A DNA stretch of 64,000 nucleotides from Armatimonadetes bacterium 55-13 (GTDB lineage Bacteria; Armatimonadota; Fimbriimonadia; Fimbriimonadales; Fimbriimonadaceae), in NCBI GenBank assembly GCA_001898035.1, contig MKRX01000015.1, forward strand, positions 149,614 to 213,613, given 5' to 3'. Below, one piece after another: positions 8,924-16,043 of the stretch. Under the pieces are notes generated by a model. It did not search any database and was not told where the DNA came from. It saw only the letters and a list, made by a program, of their open reading frames with translations. Numbering within the stretch: position 1 is the first letter of the stretch; every line of letters begins with the position of its first letter. The translations under genes were made by a program, and so were the position numbers.

Positions 8924-9322
8924 TTGGTGCGTATTACAGAAGCATCCGGTGACTTCCTTGAGTGGGAGCCCTTACGCGCCGACGGCGATGTTCTTTGGTT
9001 AAGCGTTCGAGGTGGCACTCGCTGGATATCCCTCTCTACAGAAGAGGTGATTCACCGTTCGGAACTTAGTGGATTGATCAAGCAACTCCAAGCCCTGCAA
9101 ACGGCCAATTGCGGTGCGGTTATCTTTCGCGCTCAAGAGAACTGGATCAACCTGACCTTTGCGATGGGCAAGCGAGAAGATCTAGCGATCACCGCAGTGA
9201 TCCAGAGTCGACCCGATTTTCTGCACGAAGTACGACTGGTGCTTAATATTCCCCAGGCATTGCTTGGCCAGATCATCGAAAGTTTTTGTCGCCTTTTAGA
9301 GTTTTCCGACGGCCCATCATAG
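8924..9322 (+). CDS. Hypothetical protein behind der
   Basis: I do not recognise this 132-aa protein. It starts with TTG (8924) or GTG (8927) just after der, so it is likely co-transcribed. The sequence is soluble and mixed alpha/beta, with ETWE-like aromatic strands near the N-terminus (GDFLEWEPL, VLWLSVRGGTRW) and a Leu-rich C-terminal helix (FLHEVRLVLNIPQALLGQIIESF region). No signal peptide, membrane segment or metal motif is visible. The 3' end runs up to the palindrome in front of the fucosidase gene. Confidence 0.6.
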   Translation: MVRITEASGDFLEWEPLRADGDVLWLSVRGGTRWISLSTEEVIHRSELSGLIKQLQALQTANCGAVIFRAQENWINLTFAMGKREDLAITAVIQSRPDFLHEVRLVLNIPQALLGQIIESFCRLLEFSDGPS

Positions 9323-9324
9323 GG

Positions 9325-9343
9325 GCCGCGATATAATCGCGGC
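9325..9343 (+). promoter_or_regulatory. Palindrome centred on a -10 box, upstream of the GH29 gene
   Basis: GCCGCGAT-ATA-ATCGCGGC is a perfect 8-bp inverted repeat. The hexamer TATAAT (9332-9337) lies in its centre, 9 nt before ATG 9347. I read it as the -10 element of a near-leaderless promoter embedded in an operator. No good -35 hexamer is seen 17 bp upstream. Regulation by a dimeric sugar repressor is inference; an mRNA hairpin is the alternative. Confidence 0.5.
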
Positions 9344-9346
9344 GTC

Positions 9347-10624
9347 ATGATGCAGTCCTGGTTTTCCGACGCCAAGTTAGGGATTTTCATTCACTACGGT
9401 ATCTATGCCGTCGATGGGATTGCCGAGTCTTGGTCCTTCTACAACGGGCAGGTGACCTATGACGAGTACATGAAACAGCTCGACGGGTTCACCGCAAGCC
9501 AATACGATCCCGAAGCCTGGGCAGATCTCTTTGTCCGAGCGGGTGCGAGGTACTCCGTATTAACCACCAAGCATCATGATGGAGTTGCCCTCTGGGACAC
9601 CCAGGCAAACGATCTGAGCGTCGTCAAGAAAACGCCTGCGGCGCGGGATCTTCTTACTCCTTGGACGGAGGCTATCCGTAGCCGAGGACTGAAGGTTGGC
9701 TACTACTTCTCCCAACTCGACTGGAGCCATCCAGACTACGCGACGGTTCGTCCGGCTCGCCACCGCGAAGATGCTGACGACCAACTGAATGCTTATGGCT
9801 ATGCTCGAAGAGGCAAAGAAGATCCGGCCCGGTGGGAAAAATTCCTGAGATTTCACCGAGCGCAACTGAAAGAGCTCTGTACTCAGTTTGGGAAGATCGA
9901 TCTTCTTTGGTTCGATGGCGACTGGGAGCGAGACCCGGAACAGTTCAGAATGAAAGAGCTTCGGGACGAGCTACATGATATGCAACCGGACGTCGTTTTG
10001 AATTCCCGCATGCTGGGGTATGGCGACTATGCAACCCCCGAGCAAGGGCAACCCGTGGTGGCGCCCAATGGTCCCTGGGAGTTCTGCGTTACGATTAATG
10101 ACAACTGGGGATACTTCAAGGGCGACCATAACCACAAGTCCGTTCGACAGATCGTACGCATCTGCGCCGAATGCTTTGGGATGGGAGGAAATGTACTCCT
10201 CGACATTGGTCCCCACGCCGATGGGTCGCTTCAACCGGAACAAGTGGATCGCTTGGAGGGCCTTGGTCGATGGATGCACAAGCACGGAGAAGCTATCTAT
10301 GGGTCTCGCGCCGGACTCCCAGGAGGCCTTTTCTATGGTCCAAGCACCCTGAGCGCCGATGGCAAGAGCCTATATTTGTTCTTCTTCGATCAACCCGTCG
10401 ATGAGTTGGTCGTTCGAGGCGTTCGGGGCAAGGTGCTTTGGGCCTCCATTGTCGGAACGGGCGAGTCGCTGGGACACTATCGCCGAGGGAGCGCCGATTG
10501 GAATGAGGTGCCGGGCAATCTGTACATTGACTTTAAGGACAGGCAAATCGACCCAGATTGCACCGTTATCAAACTGGAATTCGAATCGCCAGTGGAAACG
10601 GTACTCGCGGCCGGGCGCACTTGA
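9347..10624 (+). CDS. Alpha-L-fucosidase-like glycoside hydrolase (GH29)
   Basis: Glycosidase of 425 aa with the GH29 barrel: WFSDAKLGIFIHYGIYAV, ARYSVLTTKHHDGVALWDT, GLKVGYYFSQLDWSHPDY, and IDLLWFDGDWERDP, where the Asp of the WFDGDW motif is the usual nucleophile. GGNVLLDIGPHADG follows. No signal peptide is visible, so it should act in the cytoplasm on imported fucosides or related sugars. Start ATG 9347 (a second ATG follows at 9350). It is preceded by a TATAAT-bearing palindrome. It converges with the MlaE gene with no gap. Confidence 0.9.
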   Translation: MMQSWFSDAKLGIFIHYGIYAVDGIAESWSFYNGQVTYDEYMKQLDGFTASQYDPEAWADLFVRAGARYSVLTTKHHDGVALWDTQANDLSVVKKTPAARDLLTPWTEAIRSRGLKVGYYFSQLDWSHPDYATVRPARHREDADDQLNAYGYARRGKEDPARWEKFLRFHRAQLKELCTQFGKIDLLWFDGDWERDPEQFRMKELRDELHDMQPDVVLNSRMLGYGDYATPEQGQPVVAPNGPWEFCVTINDNWGYFKGDHNHKSVRQIVRICAECFGMGGNVLLDIGPHADGSLQPEQVDRLEGLGRWMHKHGEAIYGSRAGLPGGLFYGPSTLSADGKSLYLFFFDQPVDELVVRGVRGKVLWASIVGTGESLGHYRRGSADWNEVPGNLYIDFKDRQIDPDCTVIKLEFESPVETVLAAGRT

Positions 10625-11452
10625 TCATCGGTACATGACGGAAGCAAGGACGTAATCTACGACGTAGACGAGGACCATCGAGATCACAACCGCGTTGGTC
10701 GTGGCCCGCCCTACTCCCACCGCGCCGTCCTTCGTCCTCATACCTTGCTGACAAGCGACCAGAGCGATCACCAGTCCAAAGAAAGGGGCTTTTTCCATGC
10801 CAGAGATAAAGTCTTCGGGTTTGGTGAACTGGGTAAGCGAGTTCATAAAGGTGCCGCCACTCACCCCTTTGGTCAATCCGATGACATATCCACCGAAGAT
10901 GCCGCTCCACATTCCGATCAAAGCAAGGATCGGAAGCATGGTGATGGAAGCGATCGTTCTTGGGATGACGAGGTAGTTCGTAGGGTGGACCGAAAGCATC
11001 CGCAAGGCATCTATTTGCTCAGTAACGGCCATGGTTCCAATTTGGGCCGCCATGGCCGAGCCACAGCGAGCGGCCACCATCAGGCCCGCCAGCACGGGGC
11101 CAATCTCTCTCGTTAAGGTTAGACCGATGGTGGCGCCGACAAACGTGGTAGCTCCGTATTCGGAAAGAAACTGTGATAGATACAGCGAGAGAACGGCGCC
11201 GGCAAAGAACGAAGTTAGCGCGACGATGGGAACGGAAGATACGCCGATGAACGCCATCTGATCCACGGTCTCTTTCCACTCCACGGGACGACGAAAGAGG
11301 CGGCGGACGGAATCTAGAAAGATGAGTGAGATTTCACCCACAAAGGTGAAGAGAGCCAGAAAGGGAGAGCCAACCCAAGTGAGGACTCGAGAGACTCCGC
11401 CAGATACCATTCGATGACGATACCCAACGGTCCCAGTTTTCTCAGACCGCAC
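10625..11452 (-). CDS. MlaE-family ABC transporter permease
   Basis: Integral inner-membrane permease of 275 aa (about five to six TM helices) for phospholipid/lipid trafficking across the envelope. Family signatures: FAGAVLSLYLSQFL, TREIGPVLAGLMVAARCGSAMAAQIGTM (split here as TREIGPVLAGL and ARCGSAMAAQIG), VTEQIDALR and FGLVIALVACQQG near the C-terminus. The usual partners, an MlaF ATPase and an MlaD-type substrate-binding protein, are not adjacent. The gene stands alone on the minus strand between plus-strand genes. Confidence 0.9.
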   Translation of the reverse strand: MRSEKTGTVGYRHRMVSGGVSRVLTWVGSPFLALFTFVGEISLIFLDSVRRLFRRPVEWKETVDQMAFIGVSSVPIVALTSFFAGAVLSLYLSQFLSEYGATTFVGATIGLTLTREIGPVLAGLMVAARCGSAMAAQIGTMAVTEQIDALRMLSVHPTNYLVIPRTIASITMLPILALIGMWSGIFGGYVIGLTKGVSGGTFMNSLTQFTKPEDFISGMEKAPFFGLVIALVACQQGMRTKDGAVGVGRATTNAVVISMVLVYVVDYVLASVMYR

Positions 11453-11528
11453 AAGCGATAAGACTCAGACCTTTGACCGATGGCGAGCCGACCATTTCTA
11501 GGCGATCATGATGGCGTGAGGCAATCCA

Positions 11529-11693
11529 ATGAATATGATCAACGACATTTTGAACACCGTTTGTAACATTAGCGTCATCTTCGCAAGCGTCTTGATTCCG
11601 GCGATCGGGCTCGATTGTTGGGCAAGACGTTGCAGCAAACGTCGTGCAAAGGCCGCTCGAAATCTGAAGGCGGGTCCCACCGCGCTCTGCTAG
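11529..11693 (+). CDS. Possible small membrane protein (54 aa)
   Basis: A short open frame MNMINDILNTVCNISV... with one hydrophobic helix (residues about 8-28) followed by a strongly basic, cysteine-containing tail (CWARRCSKRRAKAARN). GAGG lies 7 nt before the ATG, a well-placed ribosome site. It fills an otherwise empty gap between the divergent mlaE and dedA genes. No family is recognised and conservation is unknown, so it could be a chance frame. Confidence 0.35.
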   Translation: MNMINDILNTVCNISVIFASVLIPAIGLDCWARRCSKRRAKAARNLKAGPTALC

Positions 11694-11734
11694 AGCGGCT
11701 ATATTGTTAGGACCTTTCTCGAGCGAGGCCGACC

Positions 11735-12400
11735 CTGGACTTCATCCTTCACATCGATCGATACATCTTTGAACTTATCAAAGAACACGGCGCTTGGATT
11801 TACGGGATTTTATCGGCCGTTATCTTTGCCGAAACAGGACTGGTCGTGATGCCTTTCCTCCCGGGGGATACGCTCCTTTTTGCGGCTGGAGTCTTTACCG
11901 ACAACGCCGGTGGGCTCAACTTCTTTCTTCTGGGGCTATGTTTGAATATTGCCGCGGTGGCGGGGGACAATGTGAACTATTGGGTGGGACGCACGCTTGG
12001 TCCCCGGCTGTTCAAGAACGAGAATTCCCGAATCTTTAAGCGCTCCAATCTGGAGAAGACAGAGAAGTTCTTCGCCAAATACGGCGGAAAGACACTGATC
12101 CTTGCTCGCTGGGTCGCCATTGTTCGCACCTTCGCTCCGTTTGTTGCCGGAATGGGGAAAATGCCGTATCGACAATTTCTTGCCTACAGTGTGGCCGGAG
12201 GAGCCTTTTGGGTTTGGACTCTGATCACTGCAGGACACTTCTTAGGGCGTATTCCCTGGGTTAAGGACAACCTGGAGATCGTCATCCTTCTGATTGTCTT
12301 CGCAACCGTGCCTATCGCTATCCTTGAGGCAAAAAAGGAGAAGAAGCGGGCCGAACGCGAGGCGGCAGAGGCGAAGTTGGCGGCACAACCGGAGGCCTAG
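11735..12400 (+). CDS. DedA-family membrane protein with a probable CTG start
   Basis: Polytopic membrane protein of 221 aa in the DedA (undecaprenyl-phosphate/phospholipid flippase-like) family. The family N-terminus reads LDFILHIDRYIFELIKEHG, then IFAETGLVVMPFLPGDTLLF, and continues with ARWVAIVRTFAPFVAGMGKM and YRQFLAYSVAGGAFWV. The first in-frame ATG/GTG (GTG 11846) would cut off 37 conserved residues. Upstream there is no ATG, GTG or TTG before the in-frame TAG at 11708; CTG 11735 has GAGG six bases ahead and is the best start. The Crp/Fnr gene begins at the base after the stop, so they form an operon. A sequencing error is the alternative for the missing start. Confidence 0.82.
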   Translation: MDFILHIDRYIFELIKEHGAWIYGILSAVIFAETGLVVMPFLPGDTLLFAAGVFTDNAGGLNFFLLGLCLNIAAVAGDNVNYWVGRTLGPRLFKNENSRIFKRSNLEKTEKFFAKYGGKTLILARWVAIVRTFAPFVAGMGKMPYRQFLAYSVAGGAFWVWTLITAGHFLGRIPWVKDNLEIVILLIVFATVPIAILEAKKEKKRAEREAAEAKLAAQPEA

Positions 12401-13102
12401 GTGGCGGTCGATATTCACCGCCTTTGGTATCTGAGGAACGTTGATCTCTTTAGGAACCTGCCTCCTCCAGCACAAGAGGAACTGGTCAAATCTTCATCAA
12501 TTGTCGAATTCAAACGCGGGGACGAAGTGTGTACGGCAGGTGTTGGCCATGAACGAGCCTACATCGTCAAGGAAGGCAACGTTCGTCTCATCGTCCATTC
12601 TCCCAACGGGAAGAAACTGACGGTGGCCATTCTCAAACCAGGAGATCTGATCGGAGGTGCAGATCTCTTTCATTCAGAAACCGTTGGCGAAAGTGCTGAA
12701 GCGATGTCCGCATGCGTTCTCTATTCCCTTCCCATCCAGATTCTGCGGAGATTTGCCAACGATCACCTCGAATTCGCCGTTCGGATTACCAAAGAGATCG
12801 ACAAAAGTCGAACCTTAATCCTCAATCGAATGCAGGACATCCTTTTCCTGACCGTTCCAGAAAGACTTGCGAGGTTGTTTTTGCGCCTCGCCGATCAGTT
12901 CCCAGGCACGACAAAGTCCGGCAAACGATTCCTGAACCTTCGCCTCACGCACCAGGAAATTGCCGATCTGATTGGGGCCAATCGCGAGGCGGTGAGTGCG
13001 GCCCTGATAGGACTTCGAAGGGAGAAATGCGTATCTGCCGTACAAGGCTACATCGTCCTCAATCACGAGGAATCCCTCAGAAAGTCCGCGCATGTCGACT
13101 GA
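12401..13102 (+). CDS. Crp/Fnr-family transcriptional regulator
   Basis: Cyclic-nucleotide-type regulator of 233 aa. An N-terminal cNMP-binding beta roll (about residues 15-130; GDEVCTAG, GNVRLIVHSPNGKKLTVAIL, GDLIGGADLF) is followed by a long dimer helix and a C-terminal helix-turn-helix (about 160-225; LTHQEIADLIGANREAVSAAL). No Fnr-type cysteine cluster is present. GTG start directly after the dedA stop indicates translational coupling. The effector is unknown. Confidence 0.88.
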   Translation: MAVDIHRLWYLRNVDLFRNLPPPAQEELVKSSSIVEFKRGDEVCTAGVGHERAYIVKEGNVRLIVHSPNGKKLTVAILKPGDLIGGADLFHSETVGESAEAMSACVLYSLPIQILRRFANDHLEFAVRITKEIDKSRTLILNRMQDILFLTVPERLARLFLRLADQFPGTTKSGKRFLNLRLTHQEIADLIGANREAVSAALIGLRREKCVSAVQGYIVLNHEESLRKSAHVD

Positions 13103-13271
13103 CGAAGCCCCAGAAAACGGCCATCGTCCGAACCGATTCACCCTCTTCACGACGTAGAGGGTATTTGTTGCCCGGCACACCGTACATCGACTGGATTCGA
13201 TCAACAGCCTCGCACATCAATCATCATGATAGGCAAACAGTCCGCTTTAGCCGAGCGCCATAGTAGATCTT

Positions 13272-13694
13272 GTGGCAGTAGGTGGTCGCGTTTTGGAAAA
13301 TAGCGAGCGAAAAGGACGGCTTGTTCGGCCGCTATTCTTAGTGCTGGGCATGCTCTGCGTGGGCCTTGGCTATATTGGAGTTCTCGTTCCTGGCATGCCC
13401 TCTACCGTTTTCTTCATCTGCGCCGTATGGGCGTTTAAGCGATCTTCGCCTAAGTTTGAGCAATGGCTTCTGAATCACCGTGTTTTCGGCCCCACCCTCA
13501 GGGATTGGGAGGAAAGTCGAAGCATCAAACTCCGGACCAAATTGATCGCGATCGCGATGATCTGGGTTTGCATAGGAACCTCGATGGTCTTCATTCACCG
13601 CCCGGTCGGACGGATCATCCTAGGCGTGACGGCGGTTGCCCTCACCTTATTTCTGGCTACTAGAAAGACCAAAGTGGTCGATTCTGACGTTTAG
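13272..13694 (+). CDS. DUF454 (YbaN-like) inner-membrane protein
   Basis: Small membrane protein of 140 aa. The DUF454 hallmarks are FLVLGMLCVGLGYIGVLVPG, the MPST-F turn, WAFKRSSPKFEQWLLNHRVFGP and WEESRSI, followed by two hydrophobic helices. Function is unknown for the family. The GTG at 13272 is the longest start; a TTG a few codons later is possible. The 169 bp between it and the Crp/Fnr gene show nothing I can name. Confidence 0.82.
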   Translation: MAVGGRVLENSERKGRLVRPLFLVLGMLCVGLGYIGVLVPGMPSTVFFICAVWAFKRSSPKFEQWLLNHRVFGPTLRDWEESRSIKLRTKLIAIAMIWVCIGTSMVFIHRPVGRIILGVTAVALTLFLATRKTKVVDSDV

Positions 13695-13820
13695 CCAGAC
13701 CACAATTTTCAATACCTGGCGTTTTGGTTGATCGTTTTGGTCCTCTGCGTCTGCTAATCTTAGGCTCGGACTGGGCAATCAATTTGGGCAACGAAATCGC
13801 ATCTAGAAGGAATTGTTCCT

Positions 13821-14966
13821 GTGAGTAAAAGCCAGTCTCCCCTGGTTCAATCCGTGGTCCGAGGTCTGTCTAAGCAGATCGACGAAGGCATTCTGGGCGA
13901 AGGAAAACGATTGCCTAGCGAAAGAGAGCTCGGCGTTCAATTTCATGTCAGCCGTGCGATCATTCGCAACGCTATTCAGATTCTGGAAGACCAAGGGCTT
14001 ATCGTTTGCCGCGTCAACTGCCGTCCTGTCGTTGCTCACCGGAAACGAAGTCGTCAGGAACTCGCCGCGCCCAGCTATCGATACCTGGGAATCTGGATGT
14101 GGCCCAATCCTGCCGATTTTGGTGCTCAACTAATGGTGAAGGGCATTCAGCGAGCCGTCAAAGATCCTGATTTGCGTATTGTCATCAGCAATGCGGTTGG
14201 AGAAGATTGGATGCACCGCGAAGAGTCCGAGGGGCACTTCCTCCGGCGCATGGCGAACGACCCTCATGCGGTTGGCGCGATTGTCTACTTGATCGGAGGA
14301 GAGAATAACCTTGACGCTCTGCGTGCTTTGAGAGAAGCCGACATCCCCTTGGTTTTTGTTGATCGCCTTCCGCCGAGCCATTTCGAGGCCGACTATGTCG
14401 GTACCGACAATGTGGGCGCGATGCGACAAGCGGTGAAGCACCTCATCGATTTTGGCCACCGCCGGATTGCCTTTGTGACAAATGACGACGGAGCGTCCTC
14501 CGTCGCGGAACGAATCGAAGGATATCGGCAAGCGCTGGATAGCGCAGGCATTCCCTTCGATCCAGCCAACATCGTCTATTTTCACGTCGATGTGTTCGAC
14601 ATGGACGGCGAGAGTTCGCTACCACTTATTGACAGACTGGAAGCCATGCCAGACCGCCCTACGGCGGTTGTCTGCGTGAATGATGTTATTGGCTTCCCCT
14701 TCATTCAGGCAGCCCGCCGACGTGGCTATCGAATCCCCGAGGACATGTCCGTAGTGGGATTTGACGGCCTCTCCCGCTTTATCCCGGGGGGTGGGGGGCT
14801 TACAAGTCCCACTCAATCATTCGAACGCATCGGCGAACAAGCGGCGGAACTGGTCCTTCAGCGGATAAAGCAGGGCACACCTCAGTCCTACCGACATATC
14901 ATCTTGGATGCCCCCCTGGTGGATTGGGGCTCGACGGGAAGAGCATCCATCTCACCGAAGAGATAG
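13821..14966 (+). CDS. GntR-LacI hybrid transcriptional regulator
   Basis: Predicted sugar-responsive regulator of 381 aa. Residues 1-75 form a GntR winged helix (RGLSKQIDEGILGEGKRLPS, then VSRAIIRNAIQILEDQGLI), and residues about 90-375 a LacI/GalR periplasmic-binding-protein fold (YVGTDNVGAMRQAVKHLIDFGH, GYRQALDSAGI, VCVNDVIGF, SVVGFDG). This AraR-like combination usually represses carbohydrate genes. Start GTG 13821 has AAGGA 9 nt upstream, and that site lies in the small inverted repeat AGGAA-TTG-TTCCT (13808-13820), a possible self-operator. Nearby GH29, GH31 and GH51 genes are candidate targets by inference. Confidence 0.87.
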   Translation: MSKSQSPLVQSVVRGLSKQIDEGILGEGKRLPSERELGVQFHVSRAIIRNAIQILEDQGLIVCRVNCRPVVAHRKRSRQELAAPSYRYLGIWMWPNPADFGAQLMVKGIQRAVKDPDLRIVISNAVGEDWMHREESEGHFLRRMANDPHAVGAIVYLIGGENNLDALRALREADIPLVFVDRLPPSHFEADYVGTDNVGAMRQAVKHLIDFGHRRIAFVTNDDGASSVAERIEGYRQALDSAGIPFDPANIVYFHVDVFDMDGESSLPLIDRLEAMPDRPTAVVCVNDVIGFPFIQAARRRGYRIPEDMSVVGFDGLSRFIPGGGGLTSPTQSFERIGEQAAELVLQRIKQGTPQSYRHIILDAPLVDWGSTGRASISPKR

Positions 14967-14997
14967 GTCCAAAAATTTTTTTGTCTAAAACTGAAAC

Positions 14998-15026
14998 TTA
15001 ACAGTGATAGACTCACGTTATATATT
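14998..15026 (+). promoter_or_regulatory. Sigma-70-type promoter of the hsp20 gene
   Basis: TTAACA (14998-15003), a 17-bp spacer, and TATATT (15021-15026) match the vegetative consensus well. Transcription should start near 15033, giving a leader of about 40 nt that contains the AGGAGG ribosome site. No CIRCE-like inverted repeat is seen. Confidence 0.6.
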
Positions 15027-15072
15027 GATAGTAGTAGCTAACGAAGTGATGCTACCCATTAAAGGAGGAACT

Positions 15073-15549
15073 ATGAAAACACTCGTACATGTGAACCCGC
15101 TAGCCGAATTCCGATCGATGGATGACATGTTTGACCGCCTCTTTGGTCGACCTTTGGCAACGGCCCCCAATGTCACGACGCTGCCTGTCGATGTCTATGA
15201 AGCCGATGGGAAGTTCACCATCAAGGCTTCCGTTCCGGGAGTTGACCCAGCCAATCTTGACGTTCAGATCGAGAACAACATTCTCACAATTCGTGGCGAA
15301 GTGAAATCCGACTACGAAAACTCAGATGCCAAGGTCTATCGTCGTGAGGTTTCCTATGGCTCTTTTGCTCGCAGTCTTCGATTGCCAGAGAACCTCAACC
15401 TCGATGAAGTGAATGCTGAATTCGCCAACGGCTTCGTCACCATCGCCATCCCTCGACAGGTCGAGGAAAAGCCTAAGGCTTTGAAGGTGACCGTGAGGAA
15501 CGTTTCCGAGCCCTCCAGCGACCCGCAAATCGTTCCAAGCGAGAATTAA
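15073..15549 (+). CDS. Small heat-shock protein Hsp20
   Basis: ATP-independent holdase chaperone of 158 aa, cytoplasmic. The alpha-crystallin domain covers about residues 35-135 (LPVDVYEADGKFTIKASVPG, VDPANLDVQIENNILTIRGE, YGSFARSLRLPENL, ANGFVTIAIPR). The N-terminal arm is short (MKTLVHVNPLAEFRSMDDMF). ATG 15073 has a textbook AGGAGG 6 nt upstream, so the longer frame from 15004 is rejected. It has its own promoter and a hairpin terminator. Confidence 0.95.
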   Translation: MKTLVHVNPLAEFRSMDDMFDRLFGRPLATAPNVTTLPVDVYEADGKFTIKASVPGVDPANLDVQIENNILTIRGEVKSDYENSDAKVYRREVSYGSFARSLRLPENLNLDEVNAEFANGFVTIAIPRQVEEKPKALKVTVRNVSEPSSDPQIVPSEN

Positions 15550-15573
15550 CCCCTCTTCTCTCTCTCTCCCAAT

Positions 15574-15596
15574 CGGCCCCTTCGGGGGCCGTTTCT
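15574..15596 (+). terminator. Rho-independent terminator after hsp20
   Basis: CGGCCCC-TTCG-GGGGCCG (15574-15591) is a 7-bp GC stem with a tight UUCG-type tetraloop, followed by TTTCT. It ends the hsp20 transcript and lies just before the stop of the convergent DCC-family gene, which it may also serve. Confidence 0.8.
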
Positions 15597-16014
15597 ATGT
15601 TTCGAGAAACTTCGCGCGGTCCTTTGGTGAGGGAATTCTGCAGGCGTCCAGTTTGCCGAAGAGACGGTAGCGAATGTTTGCCACCCTGTCATAGCCCCAA
15701 TCTCGGATTCGGTGGGGAAAGAGAGATATCAAGATCGACAATATCTTAGCTCCACCCCCAAGAGCGCCAAAGATGCGCCTGGCCGCATCGGACTTCTGGA
15801 GAACTTGCTCCTGAGGGCCATTCCAATCCACGAGGAGATAAAGAGTATTGAGGTCTTTCGGATTCTTCCCATGTTTGGGAAGCAGTTCTTTGGCTAACTC
15901 CCCTTGTAAAGTTGCAAAGCGAAACTGATCTCGATGATCCCGTTCCAGCACGAACTGTACGGTCTTGTCACAGAATCCGCATAGCCCGTCATAGAACAGG
16001 ATCATCGGTGTCAT
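15595..16014 (-). CDS. DCC-family (DUF393) thiol-disulfide protein
   Basis: Thioredoxin-fold-like protein of 139 aa with the family signature FYDGLCGFCDKTVQFVLERD, whose C-G-F-C pair is the presumed redox site. ATLQGELAKELL and a basic C-terminal half (DWGYDRVANIRYRLFGKLD) follow. The molecular role is unknown for the family. It is adjacent to the GH31 gene on the same strand (29 bp gap downstream of that gene), so it may be the last gene of that transcript. Confidence 0.85.
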   Translation of the reverse strand: MTPMILFYDGLCGFCDKTVQFVLERDHRDQFRFATLQGELAKELLPKHGKNPKDLNTLYLLVDWNGPQEQVLQKSDAARRIFGALGGGAKILSILISLFPHRIRDWGYDRVANIRYRLFGKLDACRIPSPKDRAKFLET

Positions 16015-16043
16015 CGCTTTTTTCTACTACGATTCTATAGAGA

